A DNA stretch of 18,960 nt from Clostridia bacterium (GTDB lineage Bacteria > Bacillota > Clostridia > TANB77 > CAG-508): NCBI GenBank assembly GCA_900768805.1, contig CAAGEF010000193.1, forward strand, positions 1-18,960. Direction: 5' to 3'. This document shows, one piece after another, positions 1-7,046 of the stretch. Position 1 is the stretch's first letter, and each line of letters opens with the position of its first letter. The position numbers and the translations under genes were made by a program. The notes beneath the pieces are model-generated. The model saw only the letters and a list, made by a program, of their open reading frames with translations. It made no database searches and had not been told where the DNA came from.

Positions 1-18
1 CTTTCTTAATTATTAATT

Positions 19-582
19 TTAAAAATTTAATCTTAGATTATAAAATGAAAATAATATATCTTCTACTTCTTCTTTTGTATTTACATCCAAAATTATATTG
101 CCACATCTTGATAAAGTTTCTTTTACTTTTAAATACATATCATTTAAATTAATATTAGCAACTCTATCTTTATTAGTATCTTCTGATTTAAAACTTTCTA
201 ATTTATATCTTAAAACTATATAAAAATTTTTTGATGATGATTTATTAAGTTTATTTAATTCTGTTATATAGGAATAATAATTTGAATATATATCTATAAT
301 TGTTTTATCAATATTTTTAGTTTCTTGTTCTTTTAAAATGGAAATATGTTTTGACAAATTTTCTTTTTTACTTTGAATTAAAATTTGAGAATCAAAATTA
401 CATGTTTTTAAAAATATTTTATAAGAATTTAAAATAGACTCTTTTTCTAAATTAGATTTTAAATCGAAATTAATTGGAATAACCTTAAGTAATTTTAAAT
501 AATAATTTTTATATAAAATTATTCCATTACTAAAAATTTTATTATATGGCAACCAACTTTGAGTTGATTCAATTTTATTTAT
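19..582 (-). CDS. Hypothetical protein, TraC/VirB4 N-terminal-domain-like
   Basis: About 187 residues, mixed alpha/beta, no signal peptide or membrane segment, no ATPase motif. The N-terminal part (a W-L-P, then N-G-I-I, then I-P-I-N-F-D-L-K-S, then a Q-I-L-I-Q-S strand) resembles, from memory, the small standalone TraC-like domain proteins of Firmicutes and the N-terminal domain of conjugative TraC/VirB4 ATPases, but the ATPase part is absent. Function is unknown. Start choice: the first ordinary start codon is TTG at 552, but the only good ribosome binding site (GGAGG, 591-595) is 38 nt from it. The frame stays open upstream and an ATA codon at 580-582 sits 8 nt from GGAGG; using it adds the W-L-P segment that I believe is conserved. 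An ATT at 571-573 is a poorer alternative. The stop is a TAA at 19-21, and any terminator lies outside the window. Family call is tentative; the gene itself is well supported. Confidence 0.6.
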   Translation of the reverse strand: MNKIESTQSWLPYNKIFSNGIILYKNYYLKLLKVIPINFDLKSNLEKESILNSYKIFLKTCNFDSQILIQSKKENLSKHISILKEQETKNIDKTIIDIYSNYYSYITELNKLNKSSSKNFYIVLRYKLESFKSEDTNKDRVANINLNDMYLKVKETLSRCGNIILDVNTKEEVEDILFSFYNLRLNF

Positions 583-615
583 TTTTTTTTCCTCCTTTCC
601 AAAAATTTATTTTAT

Positions 616-642
616 ATTATATCAACTATTTTCATAAGTCAA
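616..642 (-). promoter_or_regulatory. Promoter of the TraC-like gene
   Basis: On the minus strand TTGACT (637-642) is followed after 15 nt by a perfect TATAAT (616-621). The spacer is short but both hexamers are good. Transcription would start near 609, just upstream of the GGAGG at 591-595. Confidence 0.55.
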
Positions 643-1470
643 GTTTTTTGTCAAAAAATCAAAAAAAATTTTAACATATAAACTATTATTTTTTTATATG
701 TGGATTTCTAATTTTAATTTATTCAAATTTTTTACACAGAAAATTCAACAAAATTATTTTATATAAAAATTCGAAATTTTAAAATTTACATAAATTCAAT
801 GATAATTGGTATTATAAAATTAATTTTAAAAAAATTTTTTTCAACCAAATTTTACCTTTCAAAATTCGATTATATTTAATAATTTTATAAAGTTATTCTG
901 TTTTTTCTAACGCAAAAATTATTCATATTCTCTTTTGTCATAATGTAAATATTTTTTTAAAACTTTTACTCTTTATACTTTATTTTCTTTCTGCTTTGAA
1001 ATTAAAAATAATTAGATTAATTCATATCTTTTTTTATTGTTAACTTATTTGTTTTTCACATATATAAAAATATTATCCACATACTTAAATCCCTAAATAT
1101 TCCATATTTTTCATTTTATACATTTTATTAAATAATATATATTTTCATATAATAAATACATGTTTTATTGTCGTTTACTTTATCTTTTTTCTTTCATTTA
1201 TATACAATTATATATATTCAAATATAATAAAATATTAATTTTAAATTTTCAAAATATTTTCTAAGTTTGTCTTTTTGATAATATATCATTTTATTTATGT
1301 AAATCGAATTTTCTGTTTTTCCAAATGATTCCGATATTGTATTTGGAAATTACCAATTTTTCTTTTTGACTTTAAAACAATATTTTCCTTCAAAATTTGT
1401 CTTTATGAAAATTTATTTTTGTATATTTTTTTAGTAAAAAATTATTTTTAACTATTTACAAATAAATTAA
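643..1470. other. AT-rich gene-free spacer
   Basis: I see no gene here in any frame and no ribosome binding site followed by an open frame. The only recognisable elements are scattered DnaA-box-like nonamers, all on the plus strand: TTTTACACA (730-738, one mismatch to TTATNCACA), TTTTTCACA (1052-1060, one mismatch) and the perfect TTATCCACA (1073-1081). Confidence 0.6.
1052..1081 (+). promoter_or_regulatory. Pair of DnaA boxes 21 bp apart
   Basis: TTTTTCACA (1052-1060, one mismatch) and the consensus box TTATCCACA (1073-1081) lie on the same strand, with starts 21 bp apart, about two helical turns. DnaA is the expected ligand. They sit more than 5 kb from the dnaA-dnaN origin. Confidence 0.5.
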
Positions 1471-1561
1471 AAATCCACAATGAAAATATAAATTTCCACA
1501 CAATTTTACAAAATAAAATTTCCACAACCATATATACACAGAAAAAAAATTGTTATACACA
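1471..1561 (+). promoter_or_regulatory. Cluster of DnaA-box-like sites
   Basis: Five same-strand sites resembling TTATNCACA: AAATCCACA 1471-1479 (two mismatches), ATTTCCACA 1492-1500 and 1518-1526 (two each), ATATACACA 1532-1540 (one), and the exact match TTATACACA 1553-1561. Start-to-start distances are 21, 26, 14 and 21 bp. The uniform orientation and near-helical spacing argue against chance, although CACA-type words are easier to find in AT-rich DNA. It could be a DnaA-titrating cluster or part of a second origin module. Confidence 0.45.
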
Positions 1562-1574
1562 TTACGGAAAATAA

Positions 1575-1703
1575 CTATACATAATGAAAAAAATGAAAAA
1601 TTAAAATATATACATAATAAAAATTACAAAAATAAATAGATATACATAATAAAATTTAGCAAAATTAATAAATAAACATAATTGTAAAAAATTAAAAAAT
1701 CAA
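1575..1703 (+). repeat. Direct repeats, period 32-33 bp
   Basis: Four degenerate tandem units begin with the core (A/C)TATACATAAT at 1575, 1608, 1640 and 1672 (the last is ATAAACATAAT). The period is 33, 32 and 32 bp, about three helical turns, and the units are otherwise A-rich. The array continues directly from the DnaA-box-like cluster, and the core TATACATA differs from the box consensus TTATACACA by only two bases. GC content over 1601-1700 is 8 of 100 bases by hand count. Confidence 0.5.
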
Positions 1704-1815
1704 AATTTAAGTAATAAAAATTAAAATTTGAATAAATTATCAAATATTATAAAAAACGCTTAAAAAATAAATTTTAAATTTATAAAAAATTATGAATAAA
1801 AAAAAAAGAAAAGCA

Positions 1816-1821
1816 TATAAT
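1816..1821 (+). promoter_or_regulatory. -10 box of the structured RNA
   Basis: A perfect TATAAT lies 7 nt before position 1828, where the closing helix of the downstream RNA begins. I see no good -35 hexamer at the normal distance. Agreement between the predicted start site and the first base of the helix supports the assignment. Confidence 0.5.
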
Positions 1822-1827
1822 ATAAAC

Positions 1828-2239
1828 ATAAGGTTTATATTGACCTAACTTAGATTTATATATAATCTAATTTGGTTATATATAAGTCGAGCGCAGAGGT
1901 ATAATATCTAATTAAAATTGGGTATTATATTTCTAAGTTAAGATTATTTTTTTAGAAGTATATTTTCTGATTATAGATTACAGGGAGTAAAATTTTAGAA
2001 AAATAGTCGAAGTCGTGAGTATATTTGTATTAGATAGTAGTTAATTATATTCCTATTTAGGAGGAATTTAGCCGCTATTAGTGCATTTCCATTCTAGCAA
2101 ATGTGTATTTTTTTAGGTATAAGTTCTAGTTATATAGTAATATATATTAGAGCAAAATATTTGAAAAAATATGCTTAGCTGAAAGTCATTATAAACTTTA
2201 TTAAGAAAACTCCCTATTTTAGGGAGTTTTCTGTTTTTT
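1828..2239 (+). ncRNA. Large structured non-coding RNA, family not recognised
   Basis: A transcript of about 410 nt with no credible reading frame. Visible structure: a closing helix pairs 1828-1839 with 2190-2201 (12 bp, one G-U) and, past a T-T mismatch, 1841-1844 with 2185-2188. A 14-bp hairpin pairs 1895-1908 with 1921-1934 using three wobble pairs. A 10-bp hairpin flanks it (TTATATATAA repeated around 1856-1885). A hairpin pairs 2123-2136 with 2141-2153, capped by GUAA with one bulged U. A hairpin pairs 2157-2162 with 2167-2172, capped by GAAA. Smaller stems pair 2049-2054 with 2062-2067 and 2083-2088 with 2099-2104. A terminator ends it at 2204-2239. I checked for conserved signatures of RNase P RNA, tmRNA, SRP RNA and 6S and saw none; relation to raiA, ROOL, GOLLD or OLE cannot be judged here. 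It is transcribed opposite to, and convergent with, gyrB. Confidence 0.7.
2204..2239 (+). terminator. Terminator of the structured RNA
   Basis: A perfect 13-bp stem (2204-2216 with 2220-2232, including CTCCC/GGGAG) with a TTT loop is followed by a run of six T (2234-2239). It is a textbook intrinsic terminator on the plus strand, and the reverse orientation lacks a comparable T run. Confidence 0.9.
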
Positions 2240-2246
2240 ATTCAGT

Positions 2247-2274
2247 AAAAAAGAAGAAGGCTTTTTCCTTCTTC
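2247..2274 (-). terminator. gyrB terminator
   Basis: On the minus strand GAAGAAGG and CCTTCTTC (2253-2260, 2267-2274) form an 8-bp stem with a 6-nt loop, followed by six T (2247-2252). It begins 8 nt after the gyrB stop codon and ends the leftward dnaA-to-gyrB gene run, back to back with the plus-strand terminator of the RNA. Confidence 0.85.
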
Positions 2275-2281
2275 CATATTA

Positions 2282-4210
2282 TTATATATCCAAATTTTGA
2301 ACTTTTCTTGCATTTTCAATTATAAAGTTTCTTCTTGGTTCTACTTCATCACCCATTAGTAGTGATATTGTTTTATCTGCTGCAATTGCATCTTCCATAG
2401 TTACTTTTACTAAAACTCTTCTTGCAGGATCCATTGTTGTTTCCCATAATTGCTCAGGATTCATCTCACCTAAACCTTTATATCTTTGAATATTCAATTG
2501 GTCTCTACTGATACCTTTTTCTTCTAATTCTTTATAACTTCTTGCTAAATCTTCATCTGTATAACAATAAACATCATCAATACCTTTTTTAGATAATTTA
2601 TATAATGGTGGTTGAGCTAAATATACATTTCCATTTTCTATTAATGGTCTCATGTATCTAAAGAAGAATGTTATAAGTAATGTTCTAATATGTGCACCAT
2701 CAACATCAGCATCTGCCATAATTATTACTTTTCCATATCTTATTTTTGTAACATCAAATTCTGGTCCAATCCCAGCTCCAACTGCTAAAATAACTGGGTT
2801 TAATTTATCATTTCCATATATTTTATCAGCTCTTGCTTTTTCAACATTAAGCATTTTTCCCCATAATGGTAATATTGCTTGAAATCTTCTATCTCTTCCT
2901 TGTTTTGCACTTCCTCCTGCTGAATCTCCTTCGACAATATATACTTCACACTCATCTGGATTTTTACTACTGCAATCAGCAAGTTTTCCTGGTAATGTTG
3001 TTGTTTCCAAAGAATTTTTTCTTCTAACTAATTCTCTAGCTTTTCTAGCAGCTTCTCTAGCTCTTGCAGCACTAACACATTTTTCCAAAATTGCTTTTGC
3101 TATGTTTGGATTTTCCTCTAAAAATGCTGATAAATTTTCATTAACCATTGATTGTACAATTCCAGTAACTTCACTATTTCCTAATTTAGTTTTAGTTTGT
3201 CCTTCAAATTGTGGTTCTTTAACTTTTACTGAAATTACAGCCGTTATTCCTTCCCTTATATCATCACCTTGAAGATTATTATCTTTTTCTTTTAATATAT
3301 TTTTAGATTTTGCATAATCATTAAATACTTTTGTTAGAGCTCTTTTAAATCCTTCTAAGTGTGTTCCACCTTCGATTGTATTTATATTATTAACAAATGT
3401 ATAAATATTTTCTGAATAACTTGTAGTGTATTGTATTGCTATTTCTACAGGATATTCTCCATCTTTTTCTATATATATAGGTGCTGGATGTAATTTTTCT
3501 TTTCCTGTATTTAAATATTCAACAAAAGAATTTAATCCACCTTCATAATAAAATTCATTTTTCTTAGGAGTTTCTTCTCTTAAATCTTGAATATTTATTC
3601 TTAATCCCTTAGTTAAGAAAGCCATTTCTCTAAATCTATTTTCTAATATTTCATATTCATAATCCAAGGTTTCAAATATGGTATCATCAGCTAAAAATCT
3701 AACTTTAGTTCCTGTTCTTTTAGAATCCCCTATTCTTTCAAGACTTTTCACGGTTTTTCCTCTTTCAAATTTCATATTGAAAATACCGCCATCTCTTTCT
3801 ATTGTAACCTCAGTCCATTCAGATAAAGCATTAACTACAGAAGATCCAACTCCATGTAGACCTCCAGAAACTTTGTATCCACTGTCTCCCCCAAATTTTC
3901 CTCCAGCATGTAAAACTGTATAAACAGTTTCTGCAGCAGATAATCCTGTTTTTGGATGTATATCAACTGGTATTCCTCTACCATCATCTTCTACGCATAT
4001 GATATTTCCTGGTTCTATTGTAACATTTATATTTTTACAGTATCCGGCTAATGCTTCATCAACAGCATTATCTACAATTTCATATACTAAGTGATGTAAT
4101 CCTCTAACAGATACACTTCCTATATACATTCCTGGTCTTTTTCTTACAGCTTCTAGACCTTCTAATACTTGAATTTGATCAGCATTATACTCATGTTCAA
4201 ATTTTTCCAT
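2282..4210 (-). CDS. gyrB: DNA gyrase subunit B
   Basis: 642 residues, the normal length of Gram-positive GyrB. It is the ATPase subunit of the GyrA2B2 topoisomerase that introduces negative supercoils. The GHKL ATPase domain shows E-I-V-D-N-A-V-D-E-A (catalytic Glu44, Mg-binding Asn48), D-D-G-R-G-I-P (75-81) and G-G-L-H-G-V-G (116-122), then Q-T-K-T-K-L-G-N of the transducer. The TOPRIM domain has E-G-D-S-A-G-G-S-A and the metal-binding D-A-D-V-D-G-A-H-I, and the tail carries Q-R-Y-K-G-L-G-E-M-N. The N-terminal ATPase motifs plus this TOPRIM tail cannot exclude ParE by motif alone, but the position beside recF makes GyrB the clear choice. ATG start after a GGAGG site; 17 nt downstream of remB. 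gyrA does not follow, so it must lie elsewhere. Confidence 0.97.
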   Translation of the reverse strand: MEKFEHEYNADQIQVLEGLEAVRKRPGMYIGSVSVRGLHHLVYEIVDNAVDEALAGYCKNINVTIEPGNIICVEDDGRGIPVDIHPKTGLSAAETVYTVLHAGGKFGGDSGYKVSGGLHGVGSSVVNALSEWTEVTIERDGGIFNMKFERGKTVKSLERIGDSKRTGTKVRFLADDTIFETLDYEYEILENRFREMAFLTKGLRINIQDLREETPKKNEFYYEGGLNSFVEYLNTGKEKLHPAPIYIEKDGEYPVEIAIQYTTSYSENIYTFVNNINTIEGGTHLEGFKRALTKVFNDYAKSKNILKEKDNNLQGDDIREGITAVISVKVKEPQFEGQTKTKLGNSEVTGIVQSMVNENLSAFLEENPNIAKAILEKCVSAARAREAARKARELVRRKNSLETTTLPGKLADCSSKNPDECEVYIVEGDSAGGSAKQGRDRRFQAILPLWGKMLNVEKARADKIYGNDKLNPVILAVGAGIGPEFDVTKIRYGKVIIMADADVDGAHIRTLLITFFFRYMRPLIENGNVYLAQPPLYKLSKKGIDDVYCYTDEDLARSYKELEEKGISRDQLNIQRYKGLGEMNPEQLWETTMDPARRVLVKVTMEDAIAADKTISLLMGDEVEPRRNFIIENARKVQNLDI

Positions 4211-4227
4211 TTTTTCCTCCTTATGAT

Positions 4228-4473
4228 TTACATTTTGCGCTTTCTAATTGAACTAGCACTTATATTTGAAATATAAGCATTTATTTTTTTGTTGTTTTCT
4301 AATAATATAAAAGTTTTTTCTTGATTATTGGAAATATCTTCTAAAACTTTGTTCTCTTGTAAATATTTTTTCATACTTCTATATTCTTTTGTATTGCCTA
4401 TATAATCCAAATTAAACAATCCAATTATATCATTATTATTAATAACACAATCTTTTCCAATATGCAAATACAT
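4228..4473 (-). CDS. remB: Extracellular matrix regulator RemB (DUF370)
   Basis: 81 residues. It begins M-Y-L-H-I-G and contains D-I-I-G-L-F-N-L-D and the C-terminal S-S-I-R-K-R, the pattern of the RemB/YaaB family (B. subtilis RemB begins M-Y-I-H-L-G and has D-I-V-G-I-F). RemB works with the related DNA-binding protein RemA to control biofilm matrix genes in B. subtilis; whether it does so here is unknown. The ATG directly abuts the recF stop codon, with its AAGGAGA site inside the recF 3' end, so translation is probably coupled. The recF-remB-gyrB order is usual for Firmicutes. Confidence 0.88.
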   Translation of the reverse strand: MYLHIGKDCVINNNDIIGLFNLDYIGNTKEYRSMKKYLQENKVLEDISNNQEKTFILLENNKKINAYISNISASSIRKRKM

Positions 4474-5556
4474 TTAAAAATTTTTCTCCTTGCTTTTTTT
4501 ACAAACTCCATTTTCAACAAAATAACTATTTGTATTTTCAATGTTATCTGTACAAGTAATAATAACTTGATTACCTTCTATTTTTTCTAGAAAACTTTCT
4601 CTTCTGTTTTTATCTAGTTCAGACATAAAATCATCTAATAATAATATAGGACTTTCACCTATTTCATCTTTTACAATACTTAATTCTGTTAATTTCAAAG
4701 ATAATACAGAGGTCCTTTGTTGTCCTTGTGAACCAAAAACACTTACGGGTCTTTTATTTATGTAAATTATTAAATCATCTCTATGAACTCCAACAGAAGT
4801 ATAACCTTTTGATATATCTATTTGTCTAGATTTTTTTAAATTTTCTAAAAAGGTTTCTTTATCTTTTCCAGTAGAAATATATTTTATTGAAATTTCTTCT
4901 TCTTGTTTTCCACTTTTTGTTATCAAATTGTGGATATCTAATATCCTTTCTGAAATTTTTTCTATATATATTTTTCTATATAAAAAAACTTTTTCTGCGA
5001 AATCTGATAATTGTTCATCCCATATATCTAACATTTTTTCAGATTTTTTTTCATACTTTATTTGTCTTAAATAACTATTTCTTTGTTCTAAAGTTTTATT
5101 ATAATTATTTAATATATGTATGTAATTAGGTTTTAATGAGCTAATCATCATATCTATAAATTTACGTCTTCTTGCAGGACCTTCTTTTATTATATCAATA
5201 TCATCTGGAGTAAAAATTACAACATTTATCTTTCCAATAATATCACTAATCTTATTTTGTTTAACACCGTTTATAAAAAATGTTTTTTTATTATCAATTA
5301 AAACTGAAATATTACCATCTCTATCAATTTTTTGAAATTCAACTTCGATTTTTGCATTTTCAGCACCAAATCTAATAAGATCTTTATCTTTTTTTGCTCT
5401 AAATGATTTTCCCATTGCTGATAAAAATATTGCTTCTATTATATTAGTTTTGCCTTGAGCATTATTTCCATAAATAATATTTAAATCTTTATCAAATTCT
5501 ATGATCTGTTTTTCATAATTTCTAAAATTTGTTAACGTAATTCTCTTAATGTACAT
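4474..5556 (-). CDS. recF: DNA replication and repair protein RecF
   Basis: 360 residues, normal for RecF, an SMC-like ATPase that loads RecA at single-strand gaps together with RecO and RecR. Seen: N-terminal M-Y-I-K-R-I-T-L-T-N-F-R-N, Walker A G-N-N-A-Q-G-K-T-N (30-38), the signature S-Q-G-Q-Q-R-T, and Walker B I-L-L-L-D-D followed by M-S-E-L-D. A TTG at 5577 lies in frame, but I choose the ATG at 5554-5556 because family members start M-Y at this point. The longer form would also run into the upstream DnaA box. The Shine-Dalgarno is only moderate. It is 43 nt downstream of dnaN and abuts remB. Confidence 0.95.
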   Translation of the reverse strand: MYIKRITLTNFRNYEKQIIEFDKDLNIIYGNNAQGKTNIIEAIFLSAMGKSFRAKKDKDLIRFGAENAKIEVEFQKIDRDGNISVLIDNKKTFFINGVKQNKISDIIGKINVVIFTPDDIDIIKEGPARRRKFIDMMISSLKPNYIHILNNYNKTLEQRNSYLRQIKYEKKSEKMLDIWDEQLSDFAEKVFLYRKIYIEKISERILDIHNLITKSGKQEEEISIKYISTGKDKETFLENLKKSRQIDISKGYTSVGVHRDDLIIYINKRPVSVFGSQGQQRTSVLSLKLTELSIVKDEIGESPILLLDDFMSELDKNRRESFLEKIEGNQVIITCTDNIENTNSYFVENGVCKKSKEKNF

Positions 5557-5567
5557 TTCCCTAACCT

Positions 5568-5599
5568 TTATCCACAATTTGATAACAAAATGTGGATAA
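5568..5599 (-). promoter_or_regulatory. Inverted pair of perfect DnaA boxes between dnaN and recF
   Basis: TTATCCACA (5568-5576) and TGTGGATAA (5591-5599) face each other with 14 bp between, filling the short dnaN-recF gap. Both match the consensus exactly. The second box directly abuts the dnaN stop codon. They could contribute to origin architecture or damp recF-remB-gyrB transcription. Confidence 0.75.
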
Positions 5600-6715
5600 C
5601 TATTCCTTCATTTTTATTGGAAGTATCATATAAATATAATCCCCATCTTCTACTGGTTTTATTATTGATGGTGATCTATTTGTTCCAAATTCTATATATA
5701 CTTCTTCATCATCAATTACTTTTAATGCATCAATAAAGAATTTTGGGTTAAATCCAATTTCTAACTCTTTACCTTCTGTTTCTATATACATTTCTTCTTT
5801 AGCATCACCAGTTTGATTAGCACAAGAAATTATAACTTTCCCCACTTCTATATTTATTTTAACTGGATATCTTTTTTCTTTTTCTATTGCTGATGCAGAT
5901 ATTAAAAGAATTCTTTCAAAACAATTTTGAATTTCATTTTTATTTACTTTTATTCTAGTTTCCCAATTAGAAGGAATTGCATTTTGATATTTTAAAAATT
6001 CTCCATCTAATAATCTAGTAACAATTTTACAATTATCCATTTCAAATAAAGCTTGATTTTTAGAAATTCCAATTTTCACTACATCAAAAGAATCTGAAAT
6101 AATTTTATTTACTTCATTTAATGTTTTCCCAGGTATTACGCAACTAAAATTATTTGCACTAGAATTTACAGCAGTCTTTTTAATTGCCATTCTATAACCA
6201 TCAACAGCAACAACATTTAAATTTTTATCTACAATTTCAAATAAACAACCTGTAAATATTTGTCTTTTTTCTTCTGTACTTACTGCAAATATAGTTTTTC
6301 TAATCATATTTTTTAATATAGTTTGTTCTATTTCTATTGAATTATCAATATCTATTTTTGGTAATTCTGGAAATTCTTCTGGGTTCATGGTTGATAATTT
6401 ATATAAAGAACCTTCACATTCTATTTCCAATAAATTATTTTTATTTATTTCTATTTTTATTTCTTTATTAGGAAGTTTTCTTATAATTTCACTAAACATT
6501 ATAGCATTAACAACAGTCGTTCCTTCTTCTTCTACATTAGCTTCTAATATATATTCAATACCTATTTCTAAATCATAAGTGGTTAATTTTATTTCATTTC
6601 CATTAGTTTGAATTAAAATTCCTTCTAATATAGGCATTGTTGTTTTTGAAGCTACTCCATTAATAACAGAGTTAATAGCTTTTAAAATATTTTCTTTTTC
6701 GCAAATAAATTTCAT
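5600..6715 (-). CDS. dnaN: DNA polymerase III subunit beta (sliding clamp)
   Basis: 371 residues, close to the usual 366-380. The homodimeric ring encircles DNA and tethers the replicative polymerase. It begins M-K-F-I-C-E-K-E-N-I-L-K-A-I-N and has the three-domain clamp pattern: T-T-M-P-I-L-E-G-I-L near residue 25, V-V-A-V-D-G-Y-R-M-A in the middle and the C-terminal ending M-I-L-P-I-K-M, which forms part of the partner-peptide pocket. ATG start after AAAAGGAG. It is the first gene left of oriC; I found no convincing promoter of its own in the origin sequence, but an AT-rich one could be missed. Confidence 0.97.
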   Translation of the reverse strand: MKFICEKENILKAINSVINGVASKTTMPILEGILIQTNGNEIKLTTYDLEIGIEYILEANVEEEGTTVVNAIMFSEIIRKLPNKEIKIEINKNNLLEIECEGSLYKLSTMNPEEFPELPKIDIDNSIEIEQTILKNMIRKTIFAVSTEEKRQIFTGCLFEIVDKNLNVVAVDGYRMAIKKTAVNSSANNFSCVIPGKTLNEVNKIISDSFDVVKIGISKNQALFEMDNCKIVTRLLDGEFLKYQNAIPSNWETRIKVNKNEIQNCFERILLISASAIEKEKRYPVKINIEVGKVIISCANQTGDAKEEMYIETEGKELEIGFNPKFFIDALKVIDDEEVYIEFGTNRSPSIIKPVEDGDYIYMILPIKMKE

Positions 6716-6721
6716 TTTTTT

Positions 6722-6934
6722 TCTCCTTTTAATAAATAGATATAAATAGTAGTATTAGTATTAGTAGTTGTGGATTCGGTGGATAAGTCTGTGAATAATT
6801 GAAATCCCTAAGAAAAATCCTGTTTATAACTTTGTGTAAAAAAATGTTTTTTTTCCACAACTTTAAATTTCTTTTGTGTATTAACATTTATTAACACTAT
6901 TTATACATATTATTAACAACAAGGTTGTTGATAA
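6722..6934. other. Replication origin oriC (dnaA-dnaN interval)
   Basis: The dnaA-dnaN interval has the ordered parts of a Firmicutes unwinding origin, read from right to left. DnaA-box-like nonamers: TGTTGATAA 6926-6934, TTATACATA 6901-6909, TGTGTATTA 6875-6883, TTTTCCACA 6851-6859 and TGTGTAAAA 6833-6841 (one mismatch each); TGTGAATAA 6790-6798 (exact to TGTGNATAA); GGTGGATAA 6778-6786 (one mismatch); TGTGGATTC 6769-6777 (two mismatches). These are followed by the DnaA-trio at 6747-6767 and an AT-only stretch before dnaN. Gene directions diverge around this locus. Whether the spacer right of 6934 is needed is unknown. Confidence 0.85.
6747..6767 (+). repeat. DnaA-trio element
   Basis: Seven consecutive triplets TAG TAG TAT TAG TAT TAG TAG end one base from the first DnaA box (6769). 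Read from the box outward this is the 3'-GAT-5' repeat described for bacterial origins, onto which the DnaA filament extends while opening the duplex. Two of seven triplets are TAT and depart from the consensus. It lies on the dnaN side, as in B. subtilis. Confidence 0.8.
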
Positions 6935-7046
6935 CTTTTGTATTAGTTCCGTAAGAGTTAATTCATGTTCCTCTGTAAAATATTTGTTTTCAAAAACAAT
7001 TTTTTCGATAAATTCGAATTTTTATTTAAATTTATACGGTTTTAAA

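Noticed and set aside
2059..2076. AGGAGG inside the RNA as a ribosome binding site
   Set aside because: No start codon follows at a workable distance, and the sequence pairs with ATTCCT at 2049-2054.
1828..2239. Identity as RNase P RNA, tmRNA, SRP RNA or 6S RNA
   Set aside because: The conserved GAGGAAAGTCC of RNase P RNA, the tRNA-like ends of tmRNA and the SRP apical loop are absent, and the fold is branched, unlike the rod of 6S RNA.
6984..7046. Intrinsic terminator after dnaA on the minus strand
   Set aside because: Only short AT-only hairpins with five to seven pairs and no clear stem plus T run, so not called.
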